Below are positions 16,481 through 25,002 of a stretch of 64,000 nt of DNA, one piece after another. Each line of letters starts with the position of its first letter. Position 1 is the stretch's first letter. The notes under the pieces are model-generated. The model saw only the letters and a list, made by a program, of their open reading frames with translations, searched no databases and was not told the DNA's origin. The stretch comes from JBHGYD01 sp041920415 (GTDB lineage: Bacteria; Bacillota; Bacilli; Bacillales; Anoxybacillaceae). Where the stretch lies: positions 1 to 64,000 of the forward strand of contig JBHGYD010000054.1 of the NCBI GenBank assembly GCA_041920415.1, written 5' to 3'. A program made the translations under genes and the position numbers.

Positions 16481-16561
16481 CCCTTCTCCTCCTTTCCGTT
16501 CTATGTAGCTGTTTTTAGCAAGAGTATATTCGCCTATGGACATGTTTAGAAGCGATGTTAG

Positions 16562-18118
16562 CTATTTTTTCACAGATAAAAAAAGGCGAATGAGTGGAAT
16601 TCGTGCTAGTTCTTCACGTTTGATGAGCTTACATACGATTAAAAACAATGTGTAAACAACGGTTGTAACCGTAATAGCGGCAAGTGTTCGTATATTGAGC
16701 GAAAGCGAGGTAAACGAATAGTGAAATGCGATATGTCCAACGATACTAGCGATGAGCATAGTTAGAAAAACGTTGATATATTCTAAGATATAGACGGAGT
16801 AAGAAATGACTTTTATGATGGTTGCAAAATGGAGAAGCGTCACAAGAACGGTACCGATGGCAATTGCTAGTGCTGCTCCCATAATCCCTAAGCTTGGCCG
16901 CGTTGCTAATGCAAAAATACAGACCGTTTTTACGAGCGAACCGATCAAGCTGTTTATCATGGCTGCTTTCGCCAAATCAAGGCCTTGTAAAACGGCTTGT
17001 AACGGACCTTGGCAATAATAAAAAATGAAAAACGGGGCCATGATTTTAACGAAAATGGCAGCATTGCTTGTGCCATACATTAACTGCATCAATGGGTCAG
17101 CGAATACGTATAACACAACAACCGACAACCCTCCAGTGACAAGAGAAAGGCGCATCGCTTGTTGGAGACGATGTTCAATAAGAAGTGTTTGCTGTTGGGC
17201 AGCCGCTTCACTAATCGCGGGAACTAGAGATGTCGATAACGAATACGTGATAAACGATGGCAGCATAAGCAAAGGAAGCGCATACCCTGTTAACTCCCCG
17301 TATTGCTTGGTCGCTAAAGAAGTAGTGACTCCGGCAATGGCCAAACTATTAGCGACGACAATCGGTTCAAAAAACCAAGCAACTGAGCCGATTAAGCGGC
17401 TTCCGGTTGTTGGTAACGCGATACGCATTAAGCTCACAAATGTTTCTTTTCCTGCTTTTACATGCTTAAAAAACTGTGGTCGCACTCTAATCCGTTTTTT
17501 CAGTTTGAACATAAACAGTAAATAAACGAGAGACACGAATTCCCCAATGACGGAAGAAAGCATCGCTCCAGCGGCCGCGTATTCAATTCCATACGGTAAA
17601 AAGATTTTTGTGCAAAAAGCGATTAAACTAATACGGACCACTTGCTCGATTAACTGCGAATACGCATACGGCTTCATTTGTTGTTTTCCTTGGAAATAAC
17701 CGCGCAACACAGAGGAGATAGCAATGATCGGAACGACTGGTGAAATCGCCAATAATGGATAGTACGTGCGTGAGTCTGTAAATAGGGTTGTCGATAAAAT
17801 CGGTGCAAACAAAATCATGGCAGGAAAAAAAATGATGCTTAATACACCTGTGATGGTCAAAGAAACAACGAGAATTTTTTTAACTTTTCGTTGATCGCCG
17901 ATGGCTTCTGCTTCAGCAACGAGTTTCGAAATCGCTACAGGGAGTCCCATTTGCGTAACGGTAATCGCTAACACTAATGTCGGAACAGCCATCATATATA
18001 AGCCGACCCCTTCTTCCCCAATGACGCGAGCGACGACGATGCGGTTTACAAATCCAAGTACTCTTGTAATGAGACCAGCAACGATTAAAATAAGCGTTCC
18101 TTTCAAAAATTTGGACAT
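16562..18118 (-). CDS. spoVB: Stage V sporulation protein B, MOP-superfamily flippase
   Basis: 518 residues with about 14 hydrophobic segments, a polysaccharide-flippase-type protein. It is needed for spore cortex formation and is thought to flip lipid-linked peptidoglycan precursors. The N-terminus FLKGTLILIVAGLITRVLGFVN, the conserved VLRGYFQGKQQMKPYAYSQLIEQ and the LPSFITYSLSTSLVPAISEA region are typical. ATG 18118 has SD GAAGGGAGGGAA; the upstream start at 18148 is less likely. Convergent with yajC, divergent from comN. Confidence 0.9.
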   Translation of the reverse strand: MSKFLKGTLILIVAGLITRVLGFVNRIVVARVIGEEGVGLYMMAVPTLVLAITVTQMGLPVAISKLVAEAEAIGDQRKVKKILVVSLTITGVLSIIFFPAMILFAPILSTTLFTDSRTYYPLLAISPVVPIIAISSVLRGYFQGKQQMKPYAYSQLIEQVVRISLIAFCTKIFLPYGIEYAAAGAMLSSVIGEFVSLVYLLFMFKLKKRIRVRPQFFKHVKAGKETFVSLMRIALPTTGSRLIGSVAWFFEPIVVANSLAIAGVTTSLATKQYGELTGYALPLLMLPSFITYSLSTSLVPAISEAAAQQQTLLIEHRLQQAMRLSLVTGGLSVVVLYVFADPLMQLMYGTSNAAIFVKIMAPFFIFYYCQGPLQAVLQGLDLAKAAMINSLIGSLVKTVCIFALATRPSLGIMGAALAIAIGTVLVTLLHFATIIKVISYSVYILEYINVFLTMLIASIVGHIAFHYSFTSLSLNIRTLAAITVTTVVYTLFLIVCKLIKREELARIPLIRLFLSVKK

Positions 18119-18227
18119 ATCGTTCCCTCCCTTCTCAAACGAGGTCATCTTTTATACAATTAACTATATGCAAGTGATGTGAACAAGCATGACAAGTATT
18201 GCGGTGCAAAAAGGGGGAGCCGTCGAA

Positions 18228-18524
18228 ATGGAGAAAGAACAATTGGCAACGTTGCGTGAACAACTGATGCCGGCATTAGTATGTAAGCAAGATGAGTTTC
18301 GCTTGCTTGGCTATCATCAAGTAACGATTGAGCAAATTTGGGAGTGTTTGTTTTATAAAAAATGGAAAAAAATAAGCGAAGAAAAAAAATTATTTGAGTT
18401 AGTTGAAGACATTCTGTCGCTTCGTGTCAGCGATTATATGTCATTTTTAACCATGCAAACGTATCAAAAGCAACGTTCGGCAAACGATAACGATTTGGAG
18501 ATCGCGTTAAAAGAATTATTGTAA
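18228..18524 (+). CDS. comN: Post-transcriptional regulator ComN
   Basis: 98 residues (MEKEQLATLREQLMPALVCK). The domain includes LLGYHQVTIEQIWECLFYKKW and LVEDILSLRVSDYMSFLTMQ. In B. subtilis ComN controls comE operon mRNA and is recruited to division sites by DivIVA. SD AAGGGGGA (18211-18218) is 9 nt from the chosen ATG. It lies between spoVB and secDF exactly as in B. subtilis (yrzD/comN). Confidence 0.85.
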   Translation: MEKEQLATLREQLMPALVCKQDEFRLLGYHQVTIEQIWECLFYKKWKKISEEKKLFELVEDILSLRVSDYMSFLTMQTYQKQRSANDNDLEIALKELL

Positions 18525-18538
18525 TCACGTTTTGTCAT

Positions 18539-18567
18539 TTGACAGCTATCGTAAACTGTTTCATAAT
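18539..18567 (+). promoter_or_regulatory. Sigma-A promoter of secDF
   Basis: TTGACA (18539-18544), exactly 17 nt, CATAAT (18562-18567). Confidence 0.8.
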
Positions 18568-18579
18568 GGGGATATTGGT

Positions 18580-18608
18580 AGAATTCTGGCTAATTGGCCG
18601 GATTCTTT
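18580..18608 (+). promoter_or_regulatory. Hairpin in the secDF leader
   Basis: AGAATTCTGGC pairs with GCCGGATTCT (one bulge, one G-U), followed by TTTTA and then, after 6 nt, the SD AAGGAGG of secDF (18617-18623). It may act as a weak leader terminator or attenuator. Confidence 0.4.
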
Positions 18609-18632
18609 TATGTCGTAAGGAGGATTTTAGGT

Positions 18633-20885
18633 ATGGTAAAGAGAAGTCGCATCATTGCGTTTTTCTTGTTGCTGCTCCTTTTAGGTGGCACGATGGGAAC
18701 AACCATTCAAGGCATTTTACACAATATGAAACTAGGATTAGACCTACAAGGCGGCTTTGAAGTGTTATATGAAGTAAAGCCGGCGAAAAAAGGGGATAAA
18801 ATTGATAAAGATACGCTTGTGAGCACCGTTAGCGCCTTAAATAAGCGCGTGAACGTACTTGGAGTGAGCGAACCGAACATTCAAACTGAAGGAAAAAATC
18901 GCATTCGCGTTCAGCTCGCCGGTGTGAAAGACCAAAATAAAGCGCGCGAAATTCTTTCTACTCAAGCGAAATTAACGTTTCGTGATGTGCATGACCATGT
19001 ATTGATGGATGGCAGTGATTTAGTCGAAGGCGGGGCCAAACTCTCCTTTGATGAACGTGGAAAGCCAAGCGTATCGATTAAGCTGAAAGATGCCGATAAA
19101 TTTAAACAAGTGACGGAAAAAGTGTATAAGATGGGATCGCCGAATAACTTATTAGTCATTTGGCTTGATTTTAAAGACGGGGTCGATTCTTACGCAAAAG
19201 AGGCAGGAAAAGCAAAGCCGAAATTTATTTCCGCGGCCGCGGTCAATCAAGTGTTTGACCAAACAGACGTATCGATTGTCGGCAATTTTACCGTCGATGA
19301 AGCAAAGCAATTAGCGGATTTATTAAATGCGGGCGCGTTGCCGGTTGAATTAAAAGAAATTTATTCAACGTCGATCGGTGCGCAATTTGGTGAAAATGCG
19401 CTTCAAAAAACGATTTTTGCCGGAATCGTTGGCGTTGCGGCGATCTTCCTATTTATGATTGTTTTCTATCGCTTGCCTGGTGTCGTTGCCGTTATTACCT
19501 TGTCTGTGTATATTTATCTTATTTTGCTTATTTTTGATTGGATGAATGGAGTGTTGACACTGCCGGGAATTGCCGCCCTTATTTTAGGGGTCGGGATGGC
19601 GGTCGATGCGAACATTATTACATATGAGCGAATTAAAGAGGAGATTAAGCTTGGCAAGTCGATTATGTCTGCGTATCGGGCGGGAAATAAAGGCTCATTT
19701 GCAACGATTTTTGACGCGAACATCACGACGATTATCGCCGGAGTTGTGTTATTCATTTATGGGACAAGCTCTGTCAAAGGGTTTGCGACGATGCTTATCA
19801 TCAGCATTTTAGTAAGCTTTATTACCGCTGTTTATGGTGCGCGTTTATTACTCGGTTTATTAGTACAAAGCCGCGCCCTTAATAACAAGCCGGGCTATTT
19901 CGGTGTCAAGAAATCGGAAATCTTAAATATTGCGGAAACGAATGAGCATACGGAAGTACCGACGAAGTTTGACCGTCTCGATTTCGTCAAACATAGCAAA
20001 AAGTTTTTCCTTCTTTCCGGAGCGCTTACTGTTGCGGGGATCGTTGCGCTATTGACGATGGGGTTAAATCTTGGGATTGATTTTGCGAGTGGAACGCGCG
20101 TGGAAGTGATGAGCCACTCTCCATTAAAGGTACAACAATTGGAAGATGAGTTTCAAAAGCTTCATCTACAGCCGAAAGATATTGTGCTATCAGGAAACAA
20201 ACATGAAATCGGCGTTGCTCGTTTTATCGGTGTTTTAAACAAAAAAGAAATTTCAGAGTTAAAAAGCCATTTTAAACAACAATATGGATTTGAACCGAAC
20301 GTAAGCACCGTTTCGCCGACGGTCGGAAAAGAATTAGCAAGAAATGCGTTGATTGCTGTACTTATTTCATCGATCGGGATCATTATTTATGTGACGATTC
20401 GCTTTGAAATGTATATGGCTATTGCAGCAATTATTGCTTTATTGCACGATGCGTTTATCATCGTTACATTTTTTAGTTTAACGCGCTTAGAAGTCGATTT
20501 AACGTTTATTGCGGCCGTGCTAACGATTATCGGTTACTCGATTAACGATACAATTGTTACATTTGACCGGATTCGTGATTTGATGAAAAAGCGGAAAGTG
20601 AAAACGATCGACGATTTGAAGCATATCGTCAACCGGGCGTTGCAGCAAACGTTTACTCGCTCGATTAATACCGTTTTAACGGTCATTTTCACGGTCGTTG
20701 CCTTGTTAATATTCGGAAGCGAAGCGATTCGTAACTTCAACTTAGCGTTATTAGTCGGCTTAGTTTCCGGCGTCTACTCTTCCTTATTTATCGCTTCTCA
20801 GCTATGGATCATTTGGAAAGGGAAACAATTGAAAAAAGGAAAAGTGAAAAAACAGACAGAGAAAGATTTAGAACCGCAAGTGTAA
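18633..20885 (+). CDS. secDF: Protein translocase subunit SecDF (fused)
   Basis: 750-residue natural fusion of SecD and SecF, an RND-type proton-driven accessory of the Sec translocon. The SecD half (~1-420) has LGLDLQGGFEVLYEV, a large extracellular P1 region and GVGMAVDANIITYERIKEE. The SecF half (~450-750) has LNLGIDFASGTRVEV and GYSINDTIVTFDRIRD. Twelve membrane helices are expected. ATG 18633 has SD AAGGAGG. It has its own promoter and terminator. Confidence 0.95.
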   Translation: MVKRSRIIAFFLLLLLLGGTMGTTIQGILHNMKLGLDLQGGFEVLYEVKPAKKGDKIDKDTLVSTVSALNKRVNVLGVSEPNIQTEGKNRIRVQLAGVKDQNKAREILSTQAKLTFRDVHDHVLMDGSDLVEGGAKLSFDERGKPSVSIKLKDADKFKQVTEKVYKMGSPNNLLVIWLDFKDGVDSYAKEAGKAKPKFISAAAVNQVFDQTDVSIVGNFTVDEAKQLADLLNAGALPVELKEIYSTSIGAQFGENALQKTIFAGIVGVAAIFLFMIVFYRLPGVVAVITLSVYIYLILLIFDWMNGVLTLPGIAALILGVGMAVDANIITYERIKEEIKLGKSIMSAYRAGNKGSFATIFDANITTIIAGVVLFIYGTSSVKGFATMLIISILVSFITAVYGARLLLGLLVQSRALNNKPGYFGVKKSEILNIAETNEHTEVPTKFDRLDFVKHSKKFFLLSGALTVAGIVALLTMGLNLGIDFASGTRVEVMSHSPLKVQQLEDEFQKLHLQPKDIVLSGNKHEIGVARFIGVLNKKEISELKSHFKQQYGFEPNVSTVSPTVGKELARNALIAVLISSIGIIIYVTIRFEMYMAIAAIIALLHDAFIIVTFFSLTRLEVDLTFIAAVLTIIGYSINDTIVTFDRIRDLMKKRKVKTIDDLKHIVNRALQQTFTRSINTVLTVIFTVVALLIFGSEAIRNFNLALLVGLVSGVYSSLFIASQLWIIWKGKQLKKGKVKKQTEKDLEPQV

Positions 20886-20891
20886 AGGAAG

Positions 20892-20925
20892 GGATGCCCC
20901 ATGAAAAGATGGGGCATCCTTTTTT
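20892..20925 (+). terminator. Terminator of secDF
   Basis: Perfect 10-bp stem GGATGCCCCA / TGGGGCATCC (20892-20901 / 20910-20919) and TTTTTT. Confidence 0.92.
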
Positions 20926-20991
20926 AGTAGTGAGGAAATGGGAAATCGGATAAACTAACGCCAAACGACGTTTCACGAAAGGAAGAGAACA

Positions 20992-21900
20992 GTGAAAAAG
21001 GAAGAGCGTTTTAAACAAGCAGAGTTTGCGGCGATGGTCGGGATTGTCGGCAATATTGCGCTAGCGATTGTTAAAGGAGTGTCCGGAACGGTCGGAAACA
21101 GTAAGGCACTTATGGCTGATGCGGTTCATTCTGCGTCCGATGTCGCAGGTTCACTTGCGGTATGGATCGGGCTGCGCGCGGCAAAGCAACCGCCTGATGA
21201 AGACCATCCATATGGTCACGGCAAAGCGGAATCGATTGCGGCTATTATTGTAGCGGTACTACTGTTCATCGTGGGCGTGGAAATTGGTCGTTCTTCTTTT
21301 CAAGCATTTTTTCAACGGCTCGAACCGCCGAAAATGGTAACCGTATATGTCGTTATCTTTTCGATTATTGTAAAAGAAGCGATGTTTCGTTACAAATACC
21401 GGTTAGGGAAAAAATTAAATAGTAATGCGATTATTGTGAATGCGTATGAACATCGTTCCGACGTTTTTTCATCCATCGCTGCGTTAATCGGCATTGGTGC
21501 CGCGATTGTTGGGGGAAAGTGGGGAGTCGATTGGCTTGTGTATGCCGATCCCGTTGCCGGACTGTTCGTTTCTCTTCTTGTATTAAAAATGGCGTGGGAG
21601 TTAGGAAAGGAATCGATTCATACCACGCTTGATCATGTGTTGCATGAAGAGGAAACGGCGCATCTTCGTGAAGCAGTTTTGTCGTTTCCCGATGTAAAGC
21701 AAATTAACGAGTTGCATGCGCGTGAACACGGGCATTACGTCATTGTTGATTTAAAAATAGCGGTTGACCCGTATATGACGGTTGAACAAGGACATCACAT
21801 TGGAAAAAAGGTCAAGGAAAAGTTACTAACATTGCCTCATGTACATAATGTCATGGTACATATTAATCCGTATTATCCAGAAATGAAAAAAACAGAGTGA
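20992..21900 (+). CDS. Cation diffusion facilitator (CDF) family transporter
   Basis: 302 residues, GTG start (SD GGAAGAGA). Membrane metal/proton antiporter. Metal-site motifs are ALMADAVHSASDVAGS in TM2 and HRSDVFSSIAALIG in TM5, plus the DEDHPYGHGKAESIAA loop. The C-terminal cytoplasmic domain (~210-302) includes TTLDHVLHEEE and VHNVMVHINPYYP. The metal cannot be told from sequence; Zn, Mn or Fe are typical. Close upstream of recJ, which has its own promoter. Confidence 0.9.
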   Translation: MKKEERFKQAEFAAMVGIVGNIALAIVKGVSGTVGNSKALMADAVHSASDVAGSLAVWIGLRAAKQPPDEDHPYGHGKAESIAAIIVAVLLFIVGVEIGRSSFQAFFQRLEPPKMVTVYVVIFSIIVKEAMFRYKYRLGKKLNSNAIIVNAYEHRSDVFSSIAALIGIGAAIVGGKWGVDWLVYADPVAGLFVSLLVLKMAWELGKESIHTTLDHVLHEEETAHLREAVLSFPDVKQINELHAREHGHYVIVDLKIAVDPYMTVEQGHHIGKKVKEKLLTLPHVHNVMVHINPYYPEMKKTE

Positions 21901-21905
21901 TTTCA

Positions 21906-21934
21906 TTGCCCACCCTTTTCTCCTTTTGTATAAT
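21906..21934 (+). promoter_or_regulatory. Sigma-A promoter of recJ
   Basis: TTGCCC (21906-21911), 17-nt spacer, TATAAT (21929-21934), immediately after the transporter stop codon. Confidence 0.75.
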
Positions 21935-21956
21935 AGGGGGAGTTGAGGTGGGGGAA

Positions 21957-24314
21957 ATGTTAACGGCAAAAACTCGATGGGATGTAAAACATCTCGATAT
22001 TGATAAAACGAATGAGTTGGCGAAACAATTAAATATCGCTCCGCTTGTAGCTTCATTGCTTGTGAATCGAGGAATGGATACGGTGGAAGCGGCAGAAGCG
22101 TTTTTGCATCCGATGAAACAATCGTTCCACGATCCATTTTTACTCGATGGGATGGAGCGGGCAGTGGTGCGTATTCAACGAGCGGTACAAGACGGTGAAC
22201 GCATTCTCGTATTCGGCGATTACGATGCGGATGGTGTTAGTAGCACGACGGTGATGGTCAGTGCGCTCAAAGAAATTGGTGCAATCGTTGATTTTTATAT
22301 TCCGAACCGTTTTACCGAAGGATACGGACCAAATGAAAAAGCATTTCGCTGGGCGAAAGAGCAAGGATTTTCTTTGATCATTACGGTCGATACGGGGATT
22401 GCTGCGATTAATGAAGTGGCGCTTGCCAATGAACTCGGAATCGATGTCATTATTACGGATCATCATGAACCAGGACCTGTGTTACCGGATGCGTATGCGA
22501 TTATTCATCCAAAAAAACCAGGAAGCACGTATCCGTTTCGCGAGTTGGCAGGGGTTGGAGTTGCCTTTAAAGTGGCGCACGCATTGCTTGGCGATGTACC
22601 AAGCCATTTGCTTGATGTTGTGGCGATTGGGACGATTGCGGACCTCGTTCCACTCACGGGAGAAAATCGGTTATTAGTCGTATGGGGACTTCAACAGTTA
22701 CAAGAGACCAACCGTATTGGCTTACGCGCGTTATTTAAACAGTGCGGTATCGATGCAAAGCAGCTGAACGAAGAAACAGTTGGATTTGTCATTGCGCCGC
22801 GTATGAATGCCGTGGGGAGACTAGGAGCAGCGGACCCTGCTGTTCGATTATTGATGACAGAAGACGAAGCAGAAGCGCAAATGTTAGCGAAAGAAATGGA
22901 TGGGCTGAATCGAGAAAGACAAAGGATTGTCAATGAAATGACGGAAGAAGCAGTGCAAATGGTCAACGAGCAGTTTCAGCTTACAGAACATCGCGTGCTT
23001 GTTGTTGCGAAGGAAGGTTGGAATTCAGGAGTCGTTGGAATTGTTGCTTCTCGGCTTGTGGAGCAGTTTTATCGTCCGACGATTGTCCTTAGTCTTGATA
23101 AGGAAAAAGGCATTGCCAAAGGATCGGCACGAAGCATTCATGGGTTTGATATATTTGCGAATTTATCAACATGCCGCGATATTTTGCCACACTTTGGCGG
23201 ACATCCGATGGCGGCGGGAATGACGCTGGCGATTGAGCATGTGGACGAGCTGCGGCAGCGACTGAACGCATTAGCAAAAGAAACATTGACAGATGATGAT
23301 TTCATTCCTGTTACGATCATCGATGCGAAATGCTCGGTTCGTGATGTAACGTTAGAGGCGGTTGAACAATTACAAATGCTGGCTCCATTTGGAGTGGAAA
23401 ATCCGAAGCCGCTTATCTTGATTGAGGATGCATCGGTACAAACGATTCGTCGCATCGGTGCTGATCAGTCGCATGTAAAAATGGTGTTTGAACAAGATGG
23501 CGCGACGATTGAAAGCGTTGGTTTTGGTTGTGGATATTTGTATGACGAAATTGCTCCTGATGCGAAAGTGTCTGTTGTCGGAGAATTATCGGTGAATGAA
23601 TGGAACCATCTTCGTAAACCACAACTGATGATTCACGACGCTGCAGTGCGAGAATGGCAACTTTTCGATATTCGCGGAATGCGCCATGTACGTCCGCTTC
23701 TTTCTGCTCTTCCACGTGAAAAACGGCTGTTTATTGCTTTTCATCAGGAAACGGTAGAGTTCTTACAGTTACATGATTATCGTGAAGAAATATGCTGTCT
23801 TGCTTCGCTAGAAGAAGCGAAGCAGCTTTCGGTCGATGGTCGTTATGTTGTATTGCTAGACTTGCCGCCATCGATTGAAATGATGAAAGTTTTATTAAGT
23901 TCTAGTTTACCTGCACGCATTTATGCGTTATTCTATCAAAGGGAGACTCATTTCTTCAGTACATTGCCCACACGCGACCACTTTAAATGGTTTTATGCGT
24001 TTTTGTTAAAGCGTGGTATGTTTGATTTAGCGAGGTATGGCGATGAATTGGCACGTTCGCGCGGATGGACGAAAGAAACCGTTCATTTTATGGTACAAGT
24101 ATTTTTAGAGTTAAAATTTATCACATTAAATAATGGAATTGTTTCGCTTGTCAATGAACCGGTGAAACGCGATTTAACCGAGTCTCCAACGTATCGTTTG
24201 AAACAAGCTCAGTTAGAGCTAGAAAATATTCTATTATATTCATCGTATCAACAACTGAAGCGTTCCCTTTTAGAAATAAGAGGTTCGCTAACACATGAGG
24301 AGGCAAACGTGTAA
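21957..24314 (+). CDS. recJ: Single-stranded-DNA-specific exonuclease RecJ
   Basis: 785 residues. A 5'-3' ssDNA exonuclease for recombination and repair. DHH-type metal motifs: ILVFGDYDADGVSST, IITVDTGIAA, VIITDHHEPG (the DHH motif) and DVVAIGTIADLVPL. The DHHA1 region has RSIHGFDIF and FGGHPMAAGMTLA. A C-terminal OB domain and the Firmicutes-type extension follow. ATG 21957 gives the usual MLTAKTRW start; GTG at 21948 with SD AGGGGGA is a good alternative. Overlaps apt by one base. Confidence 0.94.
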   Translation: MLTAKTRWDVKHLDIDKTNELAKQLNIAPLVASLLVNRGMDTVEAAEAFLHPMKQSFHDPFLLDGMERAVVRIQRAVQDGERILVFGDYDADGVSSTTVMVSALKEIGAIVDFYIPNRFTEGYGPNEKAFRWAKEQGFSLIITVDTGIAAINEVALANELGIDVIITDHHEPGPVLPDAYAIIHPKKPGSTYPFRELAGVGVAFKVAHALLGDVPSHLLDVVAIGTIADLVPLTGENRLLVVWGLQQLQETNRIGLRALFKQCGIDAKQLNEETVGFVIAPRMNAVGRLGAADPAVRLLMTEDEAEAQMLAKEMDGLNRERQRIVNEMTEEAVQMVNEQFQLTEHRVLVVAKEGWNSGVVGIVASRLVEQFYRPTIVLSLDKEKGIAKGSARSIHGFDIFANLSTCRDILPHFGGHPMAAGMTLAIEHVDELRQRLNALAKETLTDDDFIPVTIIDAKCSVRDVTLEAVEQLQMLAPFGVENPKPLILIEDASVQTIRRIGADQSHVKMVFEQDGATIESVGFGCGYLYDEIAPDAKVSVVGELSVNEWNHLRKPQLMIHDAAVREWQLFDIRGMRHVRPLLSALPREKRLFIAFHQETVEFLQLHDYREEICCLASLEEAKQLSVDGRYVVLLDLPPSIEMMKVLLSSSLPARIYALFYQRETHFFSTLPTRDHFKWFYAFLLKRGMFDLARYGDELARSRGWTKETVHFMVQVFLELKFITLNNGIVSLVNEPVKRDLTESPTYRLKQAQLELENILLYSSYQQLKRSLLEIRGSLTHEEANV

Positions 24315-24826
24315 TGGATTTAAAACAATATGTGACGATTGTTCCTGATTTCCCTAAACCTGGAATTATGTTCAAGGATATTACAACACTTATGGATAAA
24401 GGAGACGCATATAAATACGCAACTGACCAAATTGTGCAATATGCGCGCGAAAAGAAAATTGATATTGTTGTCGGTCCAGAAGCGCGTGGGTTCATTATCG
24501 GGTGCCCGGTTGCGTATGCTCTTGGCGTAGGGTTTGCGCCAGTACGTAAGGAAGGAAAACTCCCTCGTGAAGTCGTTCGTGTCGAATATGGTTTAGAGTA
24601 TGGAAAAGATGTATTGACGATGCATAAAGATGCGATTAAACCGGGACAACGTGTATTAATTACAGATGACTTGCTTGCGACAGGCGGGACGATTGAAGCA
24701 ACGATTAAGCTTGTCGAGCAGCTCGGTGGCGTCGTTGCTGGTATTGCGTTTCTCATTGAACTTACCTATTTGGAAGGGCGCAAAAAATTAGAAGGCTACG
24801 ACATTTTAGCGCTTATGCAATTTTAA
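24314..24826 (+). CDS. apt: Adenine phosphoribosyltransferase
   Basis: 170 residues, purine salvage: adenine plus PRPP to AMP. PRPP-binding motif RVLITDDLLATGGTIEA; the flexible-loop and purine region VGPEARGFIIGCPVAYALG, with KEGKLP, is conserved. The SD TGAGGAGG lies inside the recJ 3' end and the start overlaps the recJ stop, so the two are translationally coupled. Confidence 0.96.
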   Translation: MDLKQYVTIVPDFPKPGIMFKDITTLMDKGDAYKYATDQIVQYAREKKIDIVVGPEARGFIIGCPVAYALGVGFAPVRKEGKLPREVVRVEYGLEYGKDVLTMHKDAIKPGQRVLITDDLLATGGTIEATIKLVEQLGGVVAGIAFLIELTYLEGRKKLEGYDILALMQF

Positions 24827-24881
24827 ACGTCGACATATTCGTGTCGTTTCGTTACAATATATAGTAGAGATGTTTTCATCG

Positions 24882-24910
24882 AGGGCACTCAAAGGGGTGC
24901 TCTTTCTTAT
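24882..24910 (+). terminator. Weak terminator after apt
   Basis: AGGGCAC (24882-24888) pairs with GTGCTCT (24897-24903) with one G-U, followed by TTCTTATTATTTT. Confidence 0.55.
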
Positions 24911-24931
24911 TATTTTCATGTTCCATCACTC

Positions 24932-24960
24932 TTTACATTCAAAAAACTTTTCAAGATAAT
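24932..24960 (+). promoter_or_regulatory. Sigma-A promoter of relA
   Basis: TTTACA (24932-24937), 17 nt, GATAAT (24955-24960), 42 nt before the relA start. Confidence 0.7.
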
Positions 24961-25002
24961 AGTGTCAATACGTAATTTTTATTACATGCAAAAGGTGATC
25001 CC

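Noticed and set aside
17025..17525. 166-residue plus-strand frame inside spoVB
   Set aside because: Shadow of spoVB on the opposite strand, with no domain.
24151..24756. 201-residue minus-strand frame over apt
   Set aside because: Antisense of apt, composition typical of shadow frames.
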